Shown here in pieces: positions 24,201 through 33,087 of a stretch of 62,141 bases of DNA; the stretch's first letter is position 1, and every line of letters begins with the position of its first letter. The stretch lies in assembly GCA_011773475.1 (NCBI GenBank), contig WVXN01000047.1, positions 1,979 through 64,119 of the forward strand, in the 5' to 3' direction. The stretch is from Candidatus Aenigmatarchaeota archaeon. GTDB lineage: Archaea > Aenigmatarchaeota > Aenigmatarchaeia > Aenigmatarchaeales > Aenigmatarchaeaceae. The position numbers and the translations under genes are program-made. The notes below the pieces were generated by a model, which worked only from the letters and a program-made list of their open reading frames with translations, had not been told where the DNA came from and did not search any database.

Positions 24201-25310
24201 TTAAGAAATTAATCTACAAAATTTCTTATAATTAGCATCAGTTTTTATAGCAGTTAGGCAAAAATGAGTTCTAGATGCTTTAAAACCCTTTTTCTTAAGT
24301 TTTTTAATTAGAACTTCCATTTTGGGAATATTCGTTTTCACTTTCTTAGCTAAAGAATGCAAATCATAATAAAAAGCAGACATTTCAGCTTCTTCTATTA
24401 GCATTTTTAATAGTTTTTCCTCGCCTTTTTTCAATCTAAAATATCTTTTTCTTATATCAGCTAGTACTTTTTTGCAGAATTTTTTGTCTAATATCTTTCC
24501 TAGATAAATCAAACCACAATTTTCAAAAACATGCTTTTTACTATCAGTTTTTTCAATGTTCCCGATGTTTCTTTCCAAACATTTAGGACAATAATTAACA
24601 TAACCAAAGTCTTTTAACAAACCTGCTATCTTTCCTGCATGCTCAATTCTCCCAAAAACCCTGTAATAGTGCTTTGTAGAAAAAGATAACAAAGGTATGA
24701 AAGCCCTATCATATCTTGCTAAATTTAATATAATAAAAGAAATCAGGATTCTAACTCCCAATTCATTATAAAATTCAGTTTTAATTGATTTTATTCCATA
24801 TTTTCTTAAACAAGACTTTGGATAGGTTCCAGCTAAGGCTGATTGATCTGTTGCTGTTACACATAGGAATCCTTTATGATAAATTGATCTTGAAGCAGAG
24901 TCCATAAAGATATTTGGAGAACCAAAAGGATCCAAATCAATAACAACAAAAACATTATTCCTCAATAGAATATTTGCATCTTCATTACTCGGTATGCATT
25001 TTCTAGAAAGTTTGTTTTCTTTGATGTTTTTTCTTATTAAATTTACTGCCTTCGGATTTTTATCATTTAAAATGACTTTTTTAATTCCTGATACTTCTTT
25101 TGCATATCTCAATCCTCTTATTCCTGTTCCTGCTAATGCATCACAGATTGTTATTTTGTTCTTGAATTGTTTTTGAAAGGCTTGGATTGCTGAAATTGAT
25201 ATGTCTCTCGTTAATTCTGCTTCTGGATTGTAAAATACAGGAGCATCATAAATTCTTCCTTTTGGAGCAAAGAAATTTATTTTTCCTTCTTGAATTTTCT
25301 TAGATTTCAT
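24201..25310 (-). CDS. trm1: tRNA (guanine26-N2)-dimethyltransferase Trm1
   Basis: Makes N2,N2-dimethylguanosine at G26 of tRNA. The Rossmann core has DALAGTGIRGLRYAKE (SAM loop), ILNDKNP.A and the catalytic DLDPFGSP motif. The C-terminal part has the family zinc site (NYCPKCL ... CGLIYLG). Length 369 aa is typical for archaea. Divergent from the HAD gene across a 71-nt gap. Confidence 0.92.
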   Translation of the reverse strand: MKSKKIQEGKINFFAPKGRIYDAPVFYNPEAELTRDISISAIQAFQKQFKNKITICDALAGTGIRGLRYAKEVSGIKKVILNDKNPKAVNLIRKNIKENKLSRKCIPSNEDANILLRNNVFVVIDLDPFGSPNIFMDSASRSIYHKGFLCVTATDQSALAGTYPKSCLRKYGIKSIKTEFYNELGVRILISFIILNLARYDRAFIPLLSFSTKHYYRVFGRIEHAGKIAGLLKDFGYVNYCPKCLERNIGNIEKTDSKKHVFENCGLIYLGKILDKKFCKKVLADIRKRYFRLKKGEEKLLKMLIEEAEMSAFYYDLHSLAKKVKTNIPKMEVLIKKLKKKGFKASRTHFCLTAIKTDANYKKFCRLIS

Positions 25311-25381
25311 AAGAATATGTTATTTTTAAAAAGAAATAAGCTTTTAAAGCTTACCTTATAACTATTTGTAAGTGGTAAATA

Positions 25382-26191
25382 ATGTTGAAAGTTATTGATG
25401 CTATTAGTCGTAGGAACCCTCTAGGAATAGTTTCTGATTTAAATGGCACCATACATACAGGAATATACGGAAATATATGTGCAGATATAATATATCATCT
25501 CGATAGAAGATTAATATATAACGGAAAATATAAGGATCTGTGGGAAAAGGCTAAGAATCATTGGGCAACTCCCATGGAATGGGAAGATAGAGTAAGGGGT
25601 GTGCCTGGTCTTTTACGAGATTTTGCTGTTACGAATATCGACTGGGTTGATTCGGGTTTATATACAATAAGAAACACAAAAATAGAAAAACCAACAAAAG
25701 AACTTCTGGAAGTCATTAATACAGTTCCATCAGTAGAATTTCATATTTTCACAGGTTCTGAAAAAAATATTGTAAAAGAATTTCTTAACAGTAGAATATC
25801 CAAACATGTACCTAATGCGAAAATAGAAATTTATGGAACTAATTTAAAATATGATGGTGGAAGATATTTCACAGGTGATGTAGAAGAGCCTTTATGGAAT
25901 TCTGAAAATAGGGCTAAAAAAGCTAGAGAACTAACTTTAAATAAAATTTCTGTTGGTATTGGAAACAGCTTATCAAACGATTGGAATATGCTAGAACAAG
26001 AAACGCAATCATATTTTTTAACTGGACCTGTGACTGCATATTTAAACGGATATACGAAAGGAAATATAAGTTGTATCAAAAGAGAAAATTTGTCTGGAGA
26101 ATTAAAGAAATTTTTAAAGAGCGATTTAAAGGAAATAATGCCACGAATAGCTGGTATTAATCCTCCACCAATTATAGCAAGGAGGTTTTAA
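25382..26191 (+). CDS. HAD-superfamily-like protein with altered motif I, 269 aa
   Basis: HAD-like fold: motif I reads SDLNGTI (residues about 18-24) instead of DxDGT, motif II is FTGSE (about 120-124), and motif IV is GIGNSLSNDW (about 199-208). The second Asp of motif I, the general acid in phosphatases, is Asn here, so phosphatase activity may be reduced or the protein may have another role. It is coupled to the TrmB gene (2-nt gap), forming a two-gene unit. Substrate unknown. Confidence 0.65.
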   Translation: MLKVIDAISRRNPLGIVSDLNGTIHTGIYGNICADIIYHLDRRLIYNGKYKDLWEKAKNHWATPMEWEDRVRGVPGLLRDFAVTNIDWVDSGLYTIRNTKIEKPTKELLEVINTVPSVEFHIFTGSEKNIVKEFLNSRISKHVPNAKIEIYGTNLKYDGGRYFTGDVEEPLWNSENRAKKARELTLNKISVGIGNSLSNDWNMLEQETQSYFLTGPVTAYLNGYTKGNISCIKRENLSGELKKFLKSDLKEIMPRIAGINPPPIIARRF

Positions 26192-26193
26192 AT

Positions 26194-26961
26194 ATGGATA
26201 AAAATCTTGTTAATGAATTAATTGAGTTCGGATTTAGTGATTATGAAGCAAGGGTTTTCTTAGTTTTATCTATGAAAGGATCATTAACAGCTTCGGATAT
26301 AAGTAAGAATACAGAAATTCCATATTCAAAAGTTTATGAAATATTGAACAAACTTGAATCAAAATCAATACTAGAAGTCTCTTTAAATGGTAGAAATAAA
26401 AAATACAAGGTTTCAGAACCTTCTCAAATTATTAAAAGAATAGTCGAGGAAAGAAAAAAGAATGCTGATGCTCTAGATAAGAAAGCAGAGGAAATATTAA
26501 AGAAAATTAAAAAAAGAACAACGAATGAAGAACTTAAAGAAAGCATATGGACATCCCAAGGAAAGAAAAACTTCTTAGAAAAAGTTTCAACAATGATAAA
26601 AAATTCAACCAAATATGCTTATGGTATTACTAAAGAATTTTCTAGAATTCCAGAGTTAGACCAACAAATTATAAATGCTACTAAAAAAGGGATTGATGTT
26701 AGATTGTTAAGTATTACAAATGGACTTGAAAAATTAGATTCAGCAAGAGCAGACTGGTATTCTTCACACAATGTTAAAATAAGAACAATGCCATTGAAAA
26801 TTCAACCACGTATTTGCTTAGTTGATGACAAAGAAGTTTGTTTAAGAGTAGACAATGAATATGATTCTGAATTTATATGGTCTAACAATCCAGCTTTAAT
26901 AAATGTAATAAGATCTTATTTTGAAGTTTTATGGATAAACGCAGAACCTCTCAAAAAATAG
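26194..26961 (+). CDS. TrmB-family transcriptional regulator, 255 aa
   Basis: Winged helix at residues about 1-75 (FGFSDYEARVFLVLSMKGSLTASDISKNTEIPYSKVYEIL), coiled-coil linker (about 85-112) and PLD-like ligand domain with AYGITKEFSR and a C-terminal SFFEVLW-like end. Preceded by AGGAGGT ribosome-binding site overlapping the HAD gene end. It lies directly upstream of the prenyltransferase gene and is a candidate regulator of the isoprenoid cluster (inference from position). Confidence 0.87.
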   Translation: MDKNLVNELIEFGFSDYEARVFLVLSMKGSLTASDISKNTEIPYSKVYEILNKLESKSILEVSLNGRNKKYKVSEPSQIIKRIVEERKKNADALDKKAEEILKKIKKRTTNEELKESIWTSQGKKNFLEKVSTMIKNSTKYAYGITKEFSRIPELDQQIINATKKGIDVRLLSITNGLEKLDSARADWYSSHNVKIRTMPLKIQPRICLVDDKEVCLRVDNEYDSEFIWSNNPALINVIRSYFEVLWINAEPLKK

Positions 26962-26980
26962 TTCATTTTTTGTCGAACTA
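26959..26980. promoter_or_regulatory. Inverted repeat before the prenyltransferase promoter
   Basis: TAGTTC (26959-26964) and GAACTA (26975-26980) flank a 10-nt centre. The left arm includes the stop codon of the TrmB gene. A TATA-like AAATTTATAAA follows at about 26989-26999. Position fits an operator for the gene at 27046, but arms are only 6 nt, so chance is possible. Confidence 0.3.
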
Positions 26981-27045
26981 TAAAACATAAATTTATAAAC
27001 ATCGATTATCTATTTAAAATAAGTTATTTTTAAGGAGATGTCAGA

Positions 27046-28122
27046 ATGTCTGAGATTGATATTAAAAGATTGTTAGCAGAAAAAAAGCCCACCATAGACA
27101 AAATAATTGAAAAGTGGATACCTAAACAATTTGACATGGATTTTATGAATTTTGTTTTTGGAGAAGCTAAGTATAAGTTTAATTTAGATTGTGTGAATAA
27201 AACCATTACTGAGCCTATATGGGAATTCTTGGACAGGGGTGGAAAAAGATGGAGGCCAAGCTTGTTTTTGTTAACTGTTGAAGCTTTAGGAGGAGACAAG
27301 AACAAAGTTTTTGATTTTGTTGTAATACCAGAGATCATTCATAATGGAACATTGTTTGTAGATGATATTGAAGACAGAAGTGAGATAAGAAGAGGAAAAC
27401 CCTGTACTTACAAAATATACGGTTTGGATGTAACCATTAATACTGGAAACATGATGTACTACCTACCTCTAATGCCTTTGCTAAAACACAAAGATAAATT
27501 TGATCCAGAAACCCTTCTTAAAGTCCATGAAACTTATGTCAGAGAAATGACAAATCTAGGTTTAGGACAAGCAATGGATATAGCATGGCACAATGGAATG
27601 TGTAATGCAGATAATTTAACTGAAGAAGAATATTTGCAAATGTGCGCATTTAAAACAGGGACCTTAGCTAGAATGTCAGCTAAAATCGCTGCAATACTTT
27701 CAGGTGCAGACGATGAGTTAATAGAAAGTATAGGTAATTATGCTGAAACAGTTGGGATTGCATTTCAAATACAAGACGATATCTTAAACCTAGTTGAAGG
27801 AGAATTTACAGATAAAAAGGGATTAGGAGAAGATATAACAGAAGGAAAAAGAAGTTTGCCAGTTATAAGAAGTTTAAGAAAAGCAAATGAAAATGATAGA
27901 AAAAGATTATTAGGAATTCTCAAGATGCATACAACTGATCAGAAATTAAGAGATGAGGCAATAGCAATAATCAAGAAATATAATTCCGTTGAGTATGCAA
28001 AAGAAAAATCTAGGAATATGATAAGAGAGGCTTGGAGAGGACTTGATAAATTACTACCAGAATCAGAAGCTAAAACTAAGTTAAAGGCTTTTGCTGACTA
28101 CCTGATTGAGAGGAAGATTTAA
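27046..28122 (+). CDS. Polyprenyl (geranylgeranyl/farnesyl) diphosphate synthase, 358 aa
   Basis: Chain-elongating prenyltransferase for archaeal lipids and quinones. Motifs: GGKRWRP (substrate binding, about residues 65-71), first aspartate-rich motif LFVDDIEDRS (about 101-110), second motif IQDDIL (about 244-249) followed by DKKGLGEDI and GKRS. It has an insertion after the first motif region compared with short forms (358 aa is long). Ribosome-binding site AAGGAGATG precedes the start. Product length cannot be fixed from sequence. Confidence 0.9.
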   Translation: MSEIDIKRLLAEKKPTIDKIIEKWIPKQFDMDFMNFVFGEAKYKFNLDCVNKTITEPIWEFLDRGGKRWRPSLFLLTVEALGGDKNKVFDFVVIPEIIHNGTLFVDDIEDRSEIRRGKPCTYKIYGLDVTINTGNMMYYLPLMPLLKHKDKFDPETLLKVHETYVREMTNLGLGQAMDIAWHNGMCNADNLTEEEYLQMCAFKTGTLARMSAKIAAILSGADDELIESIGNYAETVGIAFQIQDDILNLVEGEFTDKKGLGEDITEGKRSLPVIRSLRKANENDRKRLLGILKMHTTDQKLRDEAIAIIKKYNSVEYAKEKSRNMIREAWRGLDKLLPESEAKTKLKAFADYLIERKI

Positions 28123-28156
28123 AAAGTTTCTTAAACCACTAAATAGTAGTGATTAA

Positions 28157-28843
28157 ATGACCAAAGTAGATGAGATTGTAGGATTTTTAAAACAAAATAT
28201 TAAAGAACCTCCAAAAAGGATTTTAGATCTTTGTTGTGGATACGGAGAGTTGGTAAACGCATTTTCATCCACTTATCCTCATAGCACAGTTTATGGTCTA
28301 GATATTAATCGTGAAGCATTAGCCTTTGGAATAGTTAAAGGAAGATTTAAAAAAGCTGTTCCAGTTCATGGTGATGCTTTTAATTTAGGTAAAGAAGATC
28401 CTAACTTTACATTAGTTCATTTTGATCCGAATCCGAAAAATTACATAGAAGGACATGTTGATTTAAGAGAAGTAGAACATACAAAATTAAAAGAATCTTT
28501 AAAAGATTTTGATTTAGTGACTGCTGTTAATCCCTTTAATAAAATTCCAACAAGTCTGTTTTATCGTTTTCAATTAGGAAAACTGCAAGAAGTTCCTATA
28601 ACACCTGATATAATTTCTTTACCAGCAAAAAAAGGAGGACATGTTCTTTACGAAATGGAAATAGCTCATCGAGCAGGTATGAATTTCCGTTATGAACCTG
28701 AAGATATTACTGAAAAAATTACTGGAAAATTTTTAAATAAAATGATAAATAATATTAAGAATCCAAATTTGGAATACGTCTCTCATAATGTCATAAATGG
28801 AAACGATTCAAAAGATTTAGCTGTTTTATTTAAAAAAACTTAA
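28157..28843 (+). CDS. Class I SAM-dependent methyltransferase-like protein, 228 aa
   Basis: Rossmann methyltransferase pattern: ILDLCCGYGELV (motif I, about 21-32), VYGLDIN (motif II), FDLVTAVNPFNKIP (motif IV-like, NPF in place of NPPF). No clear target-recognition domain. Located inside the isoprenoid cluster, between prenyltransferase and isopentenyl phosphate kinase, so a prenyl or lipid precursor substrate is conceivable but unproven. Confidence 0.65.
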   Translation: MTKVDEIVGFLKQNIKEPPKRILDLCCGYGELVNAFSSTYPHSTVYGLDINREALAFGIVKGRFKKAVPVHGDAFNLGKEDPNFTLVHFDPNPKNYIEGHVDLREVEHTKLKESLKDFDLVTAVNPFNKIPTSLFYRFQLGKLQEVPITPDIISLPAKKGGHVLYEMEIAHRAGMNFRYEPEDITEKITGKFLNKMINNIKNPNLEYVSHNVINGNDSKDLAVLFKKT

Positions 28844-28849
28844 ATATTA

Positions 28850-29662
28850 ATGGTGCTGTTTATGGAAAATCTCATACTTCTTAAATTAGGTGGAAGCTTA
28901 ATTACTGATAAAACTAAACCATTCACTACCAGACCAGATATCATCAAAAGATTAACACGGGAAATACATGAAGCTAGAAAGAAAAAGGATATTAAATTAA
29001 TTATAGGACATGGTGGAGGTTCATTTCCCCATAAACCTGCAAAAGATTACAGAACAGATTTGGGAGTAATAGATAAAGATAGTTTCAAAGGAATAGTAGC
29101 AGTGCAAGATGCAGCAGCAAATCTAAACAGAATTGTTGTAAACTCTTTAATAGAAGCTGGTGAAAATGCCATTTCTTTTAACCCTTCTTCATCTGTTATA
29201 GCAGAAGAAAGTATAGTCAAGCATTGGCATTTGGAACCTATGAAAATGATGTTGAAATATGATTTGGTTCCTGTTGTATATGGAGATGTGGTAATAGATG
29301 TTAGAAGAGGCTGTTCCATAATTTCTACAGAAGAAATTTTAAATTTTTTATCAAGAGACCTAGATTCTAAAAGAATTATTCTTGTAGGAATAACAGATGG
29401 TGTTTTTGATAAAGATCCTAACAAGTATCCAGATGCAAAATTAATACCAGAAATAAATTCAGAGAATTATCTAAAAGTCAGAGAACATCTTGGAGGAAGT
29501 GCAGGAATTGATGTTACCGGTGGAATGCTTCATAAGGTTGACCAAATGTTTTTATTGACAAAATTTGGAATTGAATCTGAAATAATAAACGGAGAAAAAG
29601 AAGGTTTTCTTAAAAGAACCTTATTGGGAGAAAGAGGATTGGGAACAGTTATTAAAGCTTAA
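28850..29662 (+). CDS. Isopentenyl phosphate kinase
   Basis: Amino-acid-kinase-fold enzyme that phosphorylates isopentenyl phosphate to IPP, the last step of the archaeal alternative mevalonate pathway. Hallmarks: LLKLGGSLITDK (N-terminal nucleotide loop), GHGGGSF.H (His in the active site), VYGDVV, GITDGVFDKDP and DVTGGM. Length 270 aa typical. The start is ATG 28850 or ATG 28862. Seven nucleotides separate it from the preceding gene. Confidence 0.92.
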   Translation: MVLFMENLILLKLGGSLITDKTKPFTTRPDIIKRLTREIHEARKKKDIKLIIGHGGGSFPHKPAKDYRTDLGVIDKDSFKGIVAVQDAAANLNRIVVNSLIEAGENAISFNPSSSVIAEESIVKHWHLEPMKMMLKYDLVPVVYGDVVIDVRRGCSIISTEEILNFLSRDLDSKRIILVGITDGVFDKDPNKYPDAKLIPEINSENYLKVREHLGGSAGIDVTGGMLHKVDQMFLLTKFGIESEIINGEKEGFLKRTLLGERGLGTVIKA

Positions 29663-29674
29663 TTTAAATTTCTT

Positions 29675-29693
29675 TTACCACCTTTGGTGGTAA
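29675..29693. promoter_or_regulatory. Inverted repeat TTACCACC-3-GGTGGTAA (operator copy 1)
   Basis: Perfect 8-nt arms, 29675-29682 and 29686-29693, ending 38 nt before the ATG at 29732. A near-identical repeat lies at 31054-31072, ending 36 nt before the next start, and both are followed by CAAA. The equal spacing, just upstream of where the TATA box should be, suggests a regulator site rather than a terminator; no T-run follows. Confidence 0.6.
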
Positions 29694-29731
29694 CAAATCT
29701 ATTTTCAATCTAAGCTCTATTAGATTTTAAT

Positions 29732-30040
29732 ATGCCTGAAGAAATAATAGGAAACAGATTAACTTCTGAAAAAATTAAAGTTCTAGGAAATTCAGATGAA
29801 ATTTCAATAAAATTTTCTCCATTTGAAGGTTATACTGAAATTGGTAAAAAAATTGAAAGTGAATTGAAAAGAAGATATGGAACAGATGGAATAGAACCCG
29901 ATTTGGATGGAAATAAAATGAGGTATGAAGGAGAAAAGCACAGATCTTGGTCTCATGATTGTGGCAGTACTTACTGTAATGGTTTAGGAGACACCTACTA
30001 TGTCAGCGGAGAGGAGCTCCAAGAGATTGCAGGAAGTTAA
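29732..30040 (+). CDS. Hypothetical protein, 102 aa
   Basis: Unrecognised soluble protein, acidic, with two Cys in HDCGSTYCNG and a C-terminal GEELQEIAG helix. Overlaps the first 41 nt of the mevalonate kinase frame if that gene starts at 30000; if mevalonate kinase starts at TTG 30027 the overlap is 14 nt. It is first in line after the inverted repeat at 29675 and is probably co-transcribed with mevalonate kinase. Not conserved in any pathway I know. Confidence 0.5.
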   Translation: MPEEIIGNRLTSEKIKVLGNSDEISIKFSPFEGYTEIGKKIESELKRRYGTDGIEPDLDGNKMRYEGEKHRSWSHDCGSTYCNGLGDTYYVSGEELQEIAGS

Positions 30041-31046
30041 AGCTTCTGCTCCCGGCAAAGTAATACTATTTGGGGAGCATTCTGTAGTTTATAACGGGTT
30101 AGGAATAGCTTCAAGTGTTGATAAAAGATGTTTTGTTACAGTTAATCAAAATATCAAAAAAAATGTTTTGATTTATAGTAAAGATTTGAATTTAAAAAGG
30201 TCTTTTAAAGAAAATGAACTTTTTAAATTTTTTGACAAAATTGAGGAATTAAAAAAAGAAAATAAGTTTGATGAAATAAAAAAAATTGGAAAGAAACACA
30301 AACTAAATGCATTATTTTTTGTGATAGCCAGTTTAATGAAAAAGTATGGTTTTAAATCACTAAATATTTTAATTGAAACAGAAGTTCCTAAGAATTTAGG
30401 TTCAAGCTCTTCTCTATTTTCTTCAATTGCTTTGGCAGTTTCAAAATTTCTAGGGAAAAATTTGTCTAAAAAAGAAATTTCAGATTTTGCTTATGAGGGA
30501 GATATAATTGCACATGGTGGTACACCATCTGGCATTGACAATTCAATAGTAACTCATGGAAAATATATTCAGTACAAAAGATCTGAAGGAATAAAATTTC
30601 TTGATATTAATTTTAAACTTCCTTTGATTTTTGTGGATAGTGGAGAACCATCTAGAACAGGAGATACTGTTCCCTATATTAGATATCAGAGAGAAGAGAA
30701 TCAAAAATTTGTTGATCAAATATTAGAGAGATTAAATTATATTTCTATTCAATCTTTGGATGCTTTGAAAGAACAAAACTTAGAATTAATAGGAAAATTA
30801 ATGCTAGATTATTATTCTGAATTGAAAAAACTGAATATCTCAACAGAGAGATTAGATAAAATAATTGATATTTCTGTTGAGAATAAAGCTCTTGGAGCAA
30901 AACCAACTGGTGGTTGGGGAGGTGGTTGTTGTATTGTTTTAGCTAGAGACCAAAAGCATGCAGAAGATTTAATAAAAATCTATAAAAACAATGGTTTTCA
31001 CCCTTTTCAAGCTAAAATAGGAGTAGGAGGTGTTGAGGTAATATAA
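30000..31046 (+). CDS. mvk: Mevalonate kinase
   Basis: GHMP kinase forming 5-phosphomevalonate. Motif 1 SAPGKVILFGEHSVVY (about residues 16-31), motif 2 PKNLGSSSSLFSSIA (Gly/Ser-rich ATP loop), HGGTPSGIDN (catalytic Asp) and motif 3 KPTGGWGGGCCIV. The GTPSGIDN string identifies mevalonate kinase among GHMP enzymes. Start uncertain: ATG 30000 or TTG 30027, the latter giving a more usual short N-terminus. Confidence 0.9.
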   Translation: MSAERSSKRLQEVKASAPGKVILFGEHSVVYNGLGIASSVDKRCFVTVNQNIKKNVLIYSKDLNLKRSFKENELFKFFDKIEELKKENKFDEIKKIGKKHKLNALFFVIASLMKKYGFKSLNILIETEVPKNLGSSSSLFSSIALAVSKFLGKNLSKKEISDFAYEGDIIAHGGTPSGIDNSIVTHGKYIQYKRSEGIKFLDINFKLPLIFVDSGEPSRTGDTVPYIRYQREENQKFVDQILERLNYISIQSLDALKEQNLELIGKLMLDYYSELKKLNISTERLDKIIDISVENKALGAKPTGGWGGGCCIVLARDQKHAEDLIKIYKNNGFHPFQAKIGVGGVEVI

Positions 31047-31053
31047 ATCTTTA

Positions 31054-31072
31054 TTACCACTGAGGGTGGTAA
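31054..31072. promoter_or_regulatory. Inverted repeat TTACCACT-3-GGTGGTAA (operator copy 2)
   Basis: Arms 31054-31061 and 31065-31072; the innermost pair is T-G, the other seven are Watson-Crick. Followed by CAAA as in copy 1 at 29675. Ends 36 nt before the GTG start at 31109. The likely -30 region (CCATAGGAGTTTTTTCG) is a poor TATA box, which would fit an activator site. Confidence 0.6.
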
Positions 31073-31108
31073 CAAAATACCATAGGAGTTTTTTCGATAA
31101 ATAAAATA

Positions 31109-32107
31109 GTGAAAGGAACTGCTATAGCAACTCCAAATATAGCTTTAATTAAGTATTGGGGCAAAAGAAATGAGAAACTGATATTGCCAACAGGGAACAA
31201 CATATCCTTCACATTAGATGAACAGCTCGCAACAAAATCCACAGTAGAATTTTCTGAAAAGTATAAACAGGATGAACTTTGGATTAATGGTAAGAATTAT
31301 TCAAACCCCGAACAAATGAAAAAAAGTAAACCTCAATTAGATTTCATACGTGAGATAGCTGGAATAAATACAAAAGCTAAAGTTGTTGCTGAGAGTTTGG
31401 TTCCAGTAGCAGGAGGCTTGGCAGGATCAGCTTCTGGTCTTTGTGCTCAGGCCTTGGCAGCTGCCAAAGCTCTAAATCTTAGAGTCAGTAAAAAACAACT
31501 TTCAATTATTTGTAGAATTGGTTCTGGTTCTGCTTGTCGTTCTGTCTATGGAGGCTTCGTTGAATGGGAAAAAGGAGAAAGCCCAGATGGTTCAGATTCT
31601 CATGCAATTCAAATTGCTGATGAAAATCATTGGCCAGAATTTAGATGTATAATTGCTATTGTTGAGAAAAAAGAGAAAAAGGTAAAATCCAGAGCAGGAA
31701 TGAAAAAAACCGTTGAAACGAGTGTTTTATATCCTAAAAGAATTGAATATCTACCTTTAGCTGCTAATATTGTAAGAAATGCCATATTGAAAAAAGATTT
31801 GCCAACTTTGTTAGAAGCTACAATGCGTGACAGTAATAATATGCATTCTGTTATGCTTGATACATGGCCCCCAATAATTTATTTGAATGATGTGTCAAAG
31901 CAAGTGATTAATTCTATTCACGATTTTAACTCTGAAGGAATAAAAGCTGGTTATAGTTTTGATGCAGGTCCCAATCCAACTATTTTTACTGTCGAAAAAC
32001 ATGTTAATGAAATCAAAAATGTTCTAAAAGAAATTGAAAGAATTAAGGACATTATTGTATCTAAGTCAGGTAAGGGACCGAGAATCGTTGAAGATCATTT
32101 GATTTGA
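31109..32107 (+). CDS. Diphosphomevalonate (or phosphomevalonate) decarboxylase, 332 aa
   Basis: GHMP-fold decarboxylase. Motifs: ATPNIALIKYWGKR (about 7-20), VPVAGGLAGSASGLCA, RIGSGSACRSVYGGFVEW, SRAGM, MHSVMLDTWPPI and AGYSFDAGPNP with the catalytic Asp. This matches the diphosphomevalonate decarboxylase family very well; archaeal and Chloroflexi relatives include monophosphate enzymes, which cannot be separated by eye. Start is GTG at 31109, 36 nt after the inverted repeat. The stop overlaps the next start (TGATG). Confidence 0.88.
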   Translation: MKGTAIATPNIALIKYWGKRNEKLILPTGNNISFTLDEQLATKSTVEFSEKYKQDELWINGKNYSNPEQMKKSKPQLDFIREIAGINTKAKVVAESLVPVAGGLAGSASGLCAQALAAAKALNLRVSKKQLSIICRIGSGSACRSVYGGFVEWEKGESPDGSDSHAIQIADENHWPEFRCIIAIVEKKEKKVKSRAGMKKTVETSVLYPKRIEYLPLAANIVRNAILKKDLPTLLEATMRDSNNMHSVMLDTWPPIIYLNDVSKQVINSIHDFNSEGIKAGYSFDAGPNPTIFTVEKHVNEIKNVLKEIERIKDIIVSKSGKGPRIVEDHLI

Positions 32108-33075
32108 TGATTAAAATGGTCAAAGTCTCTGCTCCCGGAAAACTAATGCTTTTCGGTGATCATGCTGTTGTTCATAACAGGCCTTGCATAGTTACTGCTG
32201 TTGATCATAGAATAAGTGTTTCTTTGGATAAAAGAAATGATAATAAAATTATTTTAGATGCTCCTGACATGAATATTAAAAATTATAAAATTTCTTTGGA
32301 CAATTTAGGAAAACAACCTCCTAAAAAAGTTAGGTTTGTTCTTACTGCTATTAAAAATTTTTTTGAAAAATATAAAGTTGAGAGTGGTTTGGACATTAAA
32401 ACTAAAAGCGAATTTTCTAGTGAATTTGGTTTAGGCAGTTCTTCTGCAGTTACTGTTTCTACATTAAAAGCATTGTCTGAATTATTTGGAATTAAAATTA
32501 ATAACAAAGAATTGTTTGATCTTTCTTACAAAACTGTTTTAGACATTCAAGATGTTGGTTCAGGATTTGACGTGGCAGCTGCAATATATGGTGGGACATT
32601 ATATTTTGTTACTGGAGGAAAAGTTATAGAACCGATTTATATTAAAGAACTTCCTATGGTTGTTGGTTACACTGGTATTAAAGCAGACACAGCCACCCTG
32701 GTCAAAATGGTTTATAGGAAATTAGCTGAAGAACCAGAAATAATTAATAAGAATTTTGATGATATTGCAAGAATAGTAGATAAAGCTAAAATTGAAATCC
32801 AAAGAAACAATTGGAAAAGAGTTGGGGAATTGATGAATCTAAATCAAGAATTGTTAAGAGATATTGATGTTAGTTCTAAAGAATTGGAAAGATTAATATC
32901 AGCAGCTAAAAATGTGGGAGCATATGGAGCAAAATTATCAGGAGCTGGTGGTGGAGACTGCATGATTGCTGTAGCTGATAAAGAAAATTATAATAATGTT
33001 ATAAAAGCAATTGAAAAAGAGGATGGAACATTCATAGAAGTTAAACTTAATGCTGAAGGAGTGAGAATAGAATAA
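32107..33075 (+). CDS. GHMP kinase, phosphomevalonate-kinase- or mevalonate-kinase-like, 322 aa
   Basis: Second GHMP kinase of the cluster. SAPGKLMLFGDHAVVH (motif 1), FGLGSSSAVTVSTLKALSELFG (motif 2), GSGFDVAAAIYGGTLYF and KLSGAGGGDCMIAV (motif 3). The SGFDVAA..YGG segment is closer to phosphomevalonate kinases than to the GTPSGIDN of the mevalonate kinase at 30000. If so, the cluster encodes the whole route from mevalonate to IPP. The ATG at 32107 overlaps the previous stop codon; ATG 32116 is an alternative. Confidence 0.72.
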   Translation: MIKMVKVSAPGKLMLFGDHAVVHNRPCIVTAVDHRISVSLDKRNDNKIILDAPDMNIKNYKISLDNLGKQPPKKVRFVLTAIKNFFEKYKVESGLDIKTKSEFSSEFGLGSSSAVTVSTLKALSELFGIKINNKELFDLSYKTVLDIQDVGSGFDVAAAIYGGTLYFVTGGKVIEPIYIKELPMVVGYTGIKADTATLVKMVYRKLAEEPEIINKNFDDIARIVDKAKIEIQRNNWKRVGELMNLNQELLRDIDVSSKELERLISAAKNVGAYGAKLSGAGGGDCMIAVADKENYNNVIKAIEKEDGTFIEVKLNAEGVRIE

Positions 33076-33087
33076 TTAATAAAAAAA

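Noticed and set aside
29675..31072. The TTACCAC/GGTGGTAA hairpins as transcription terminators
   Set aside because: No T-run follows, and their fixed distance to the next start codon fits a regulatory site better; not fully excluded.
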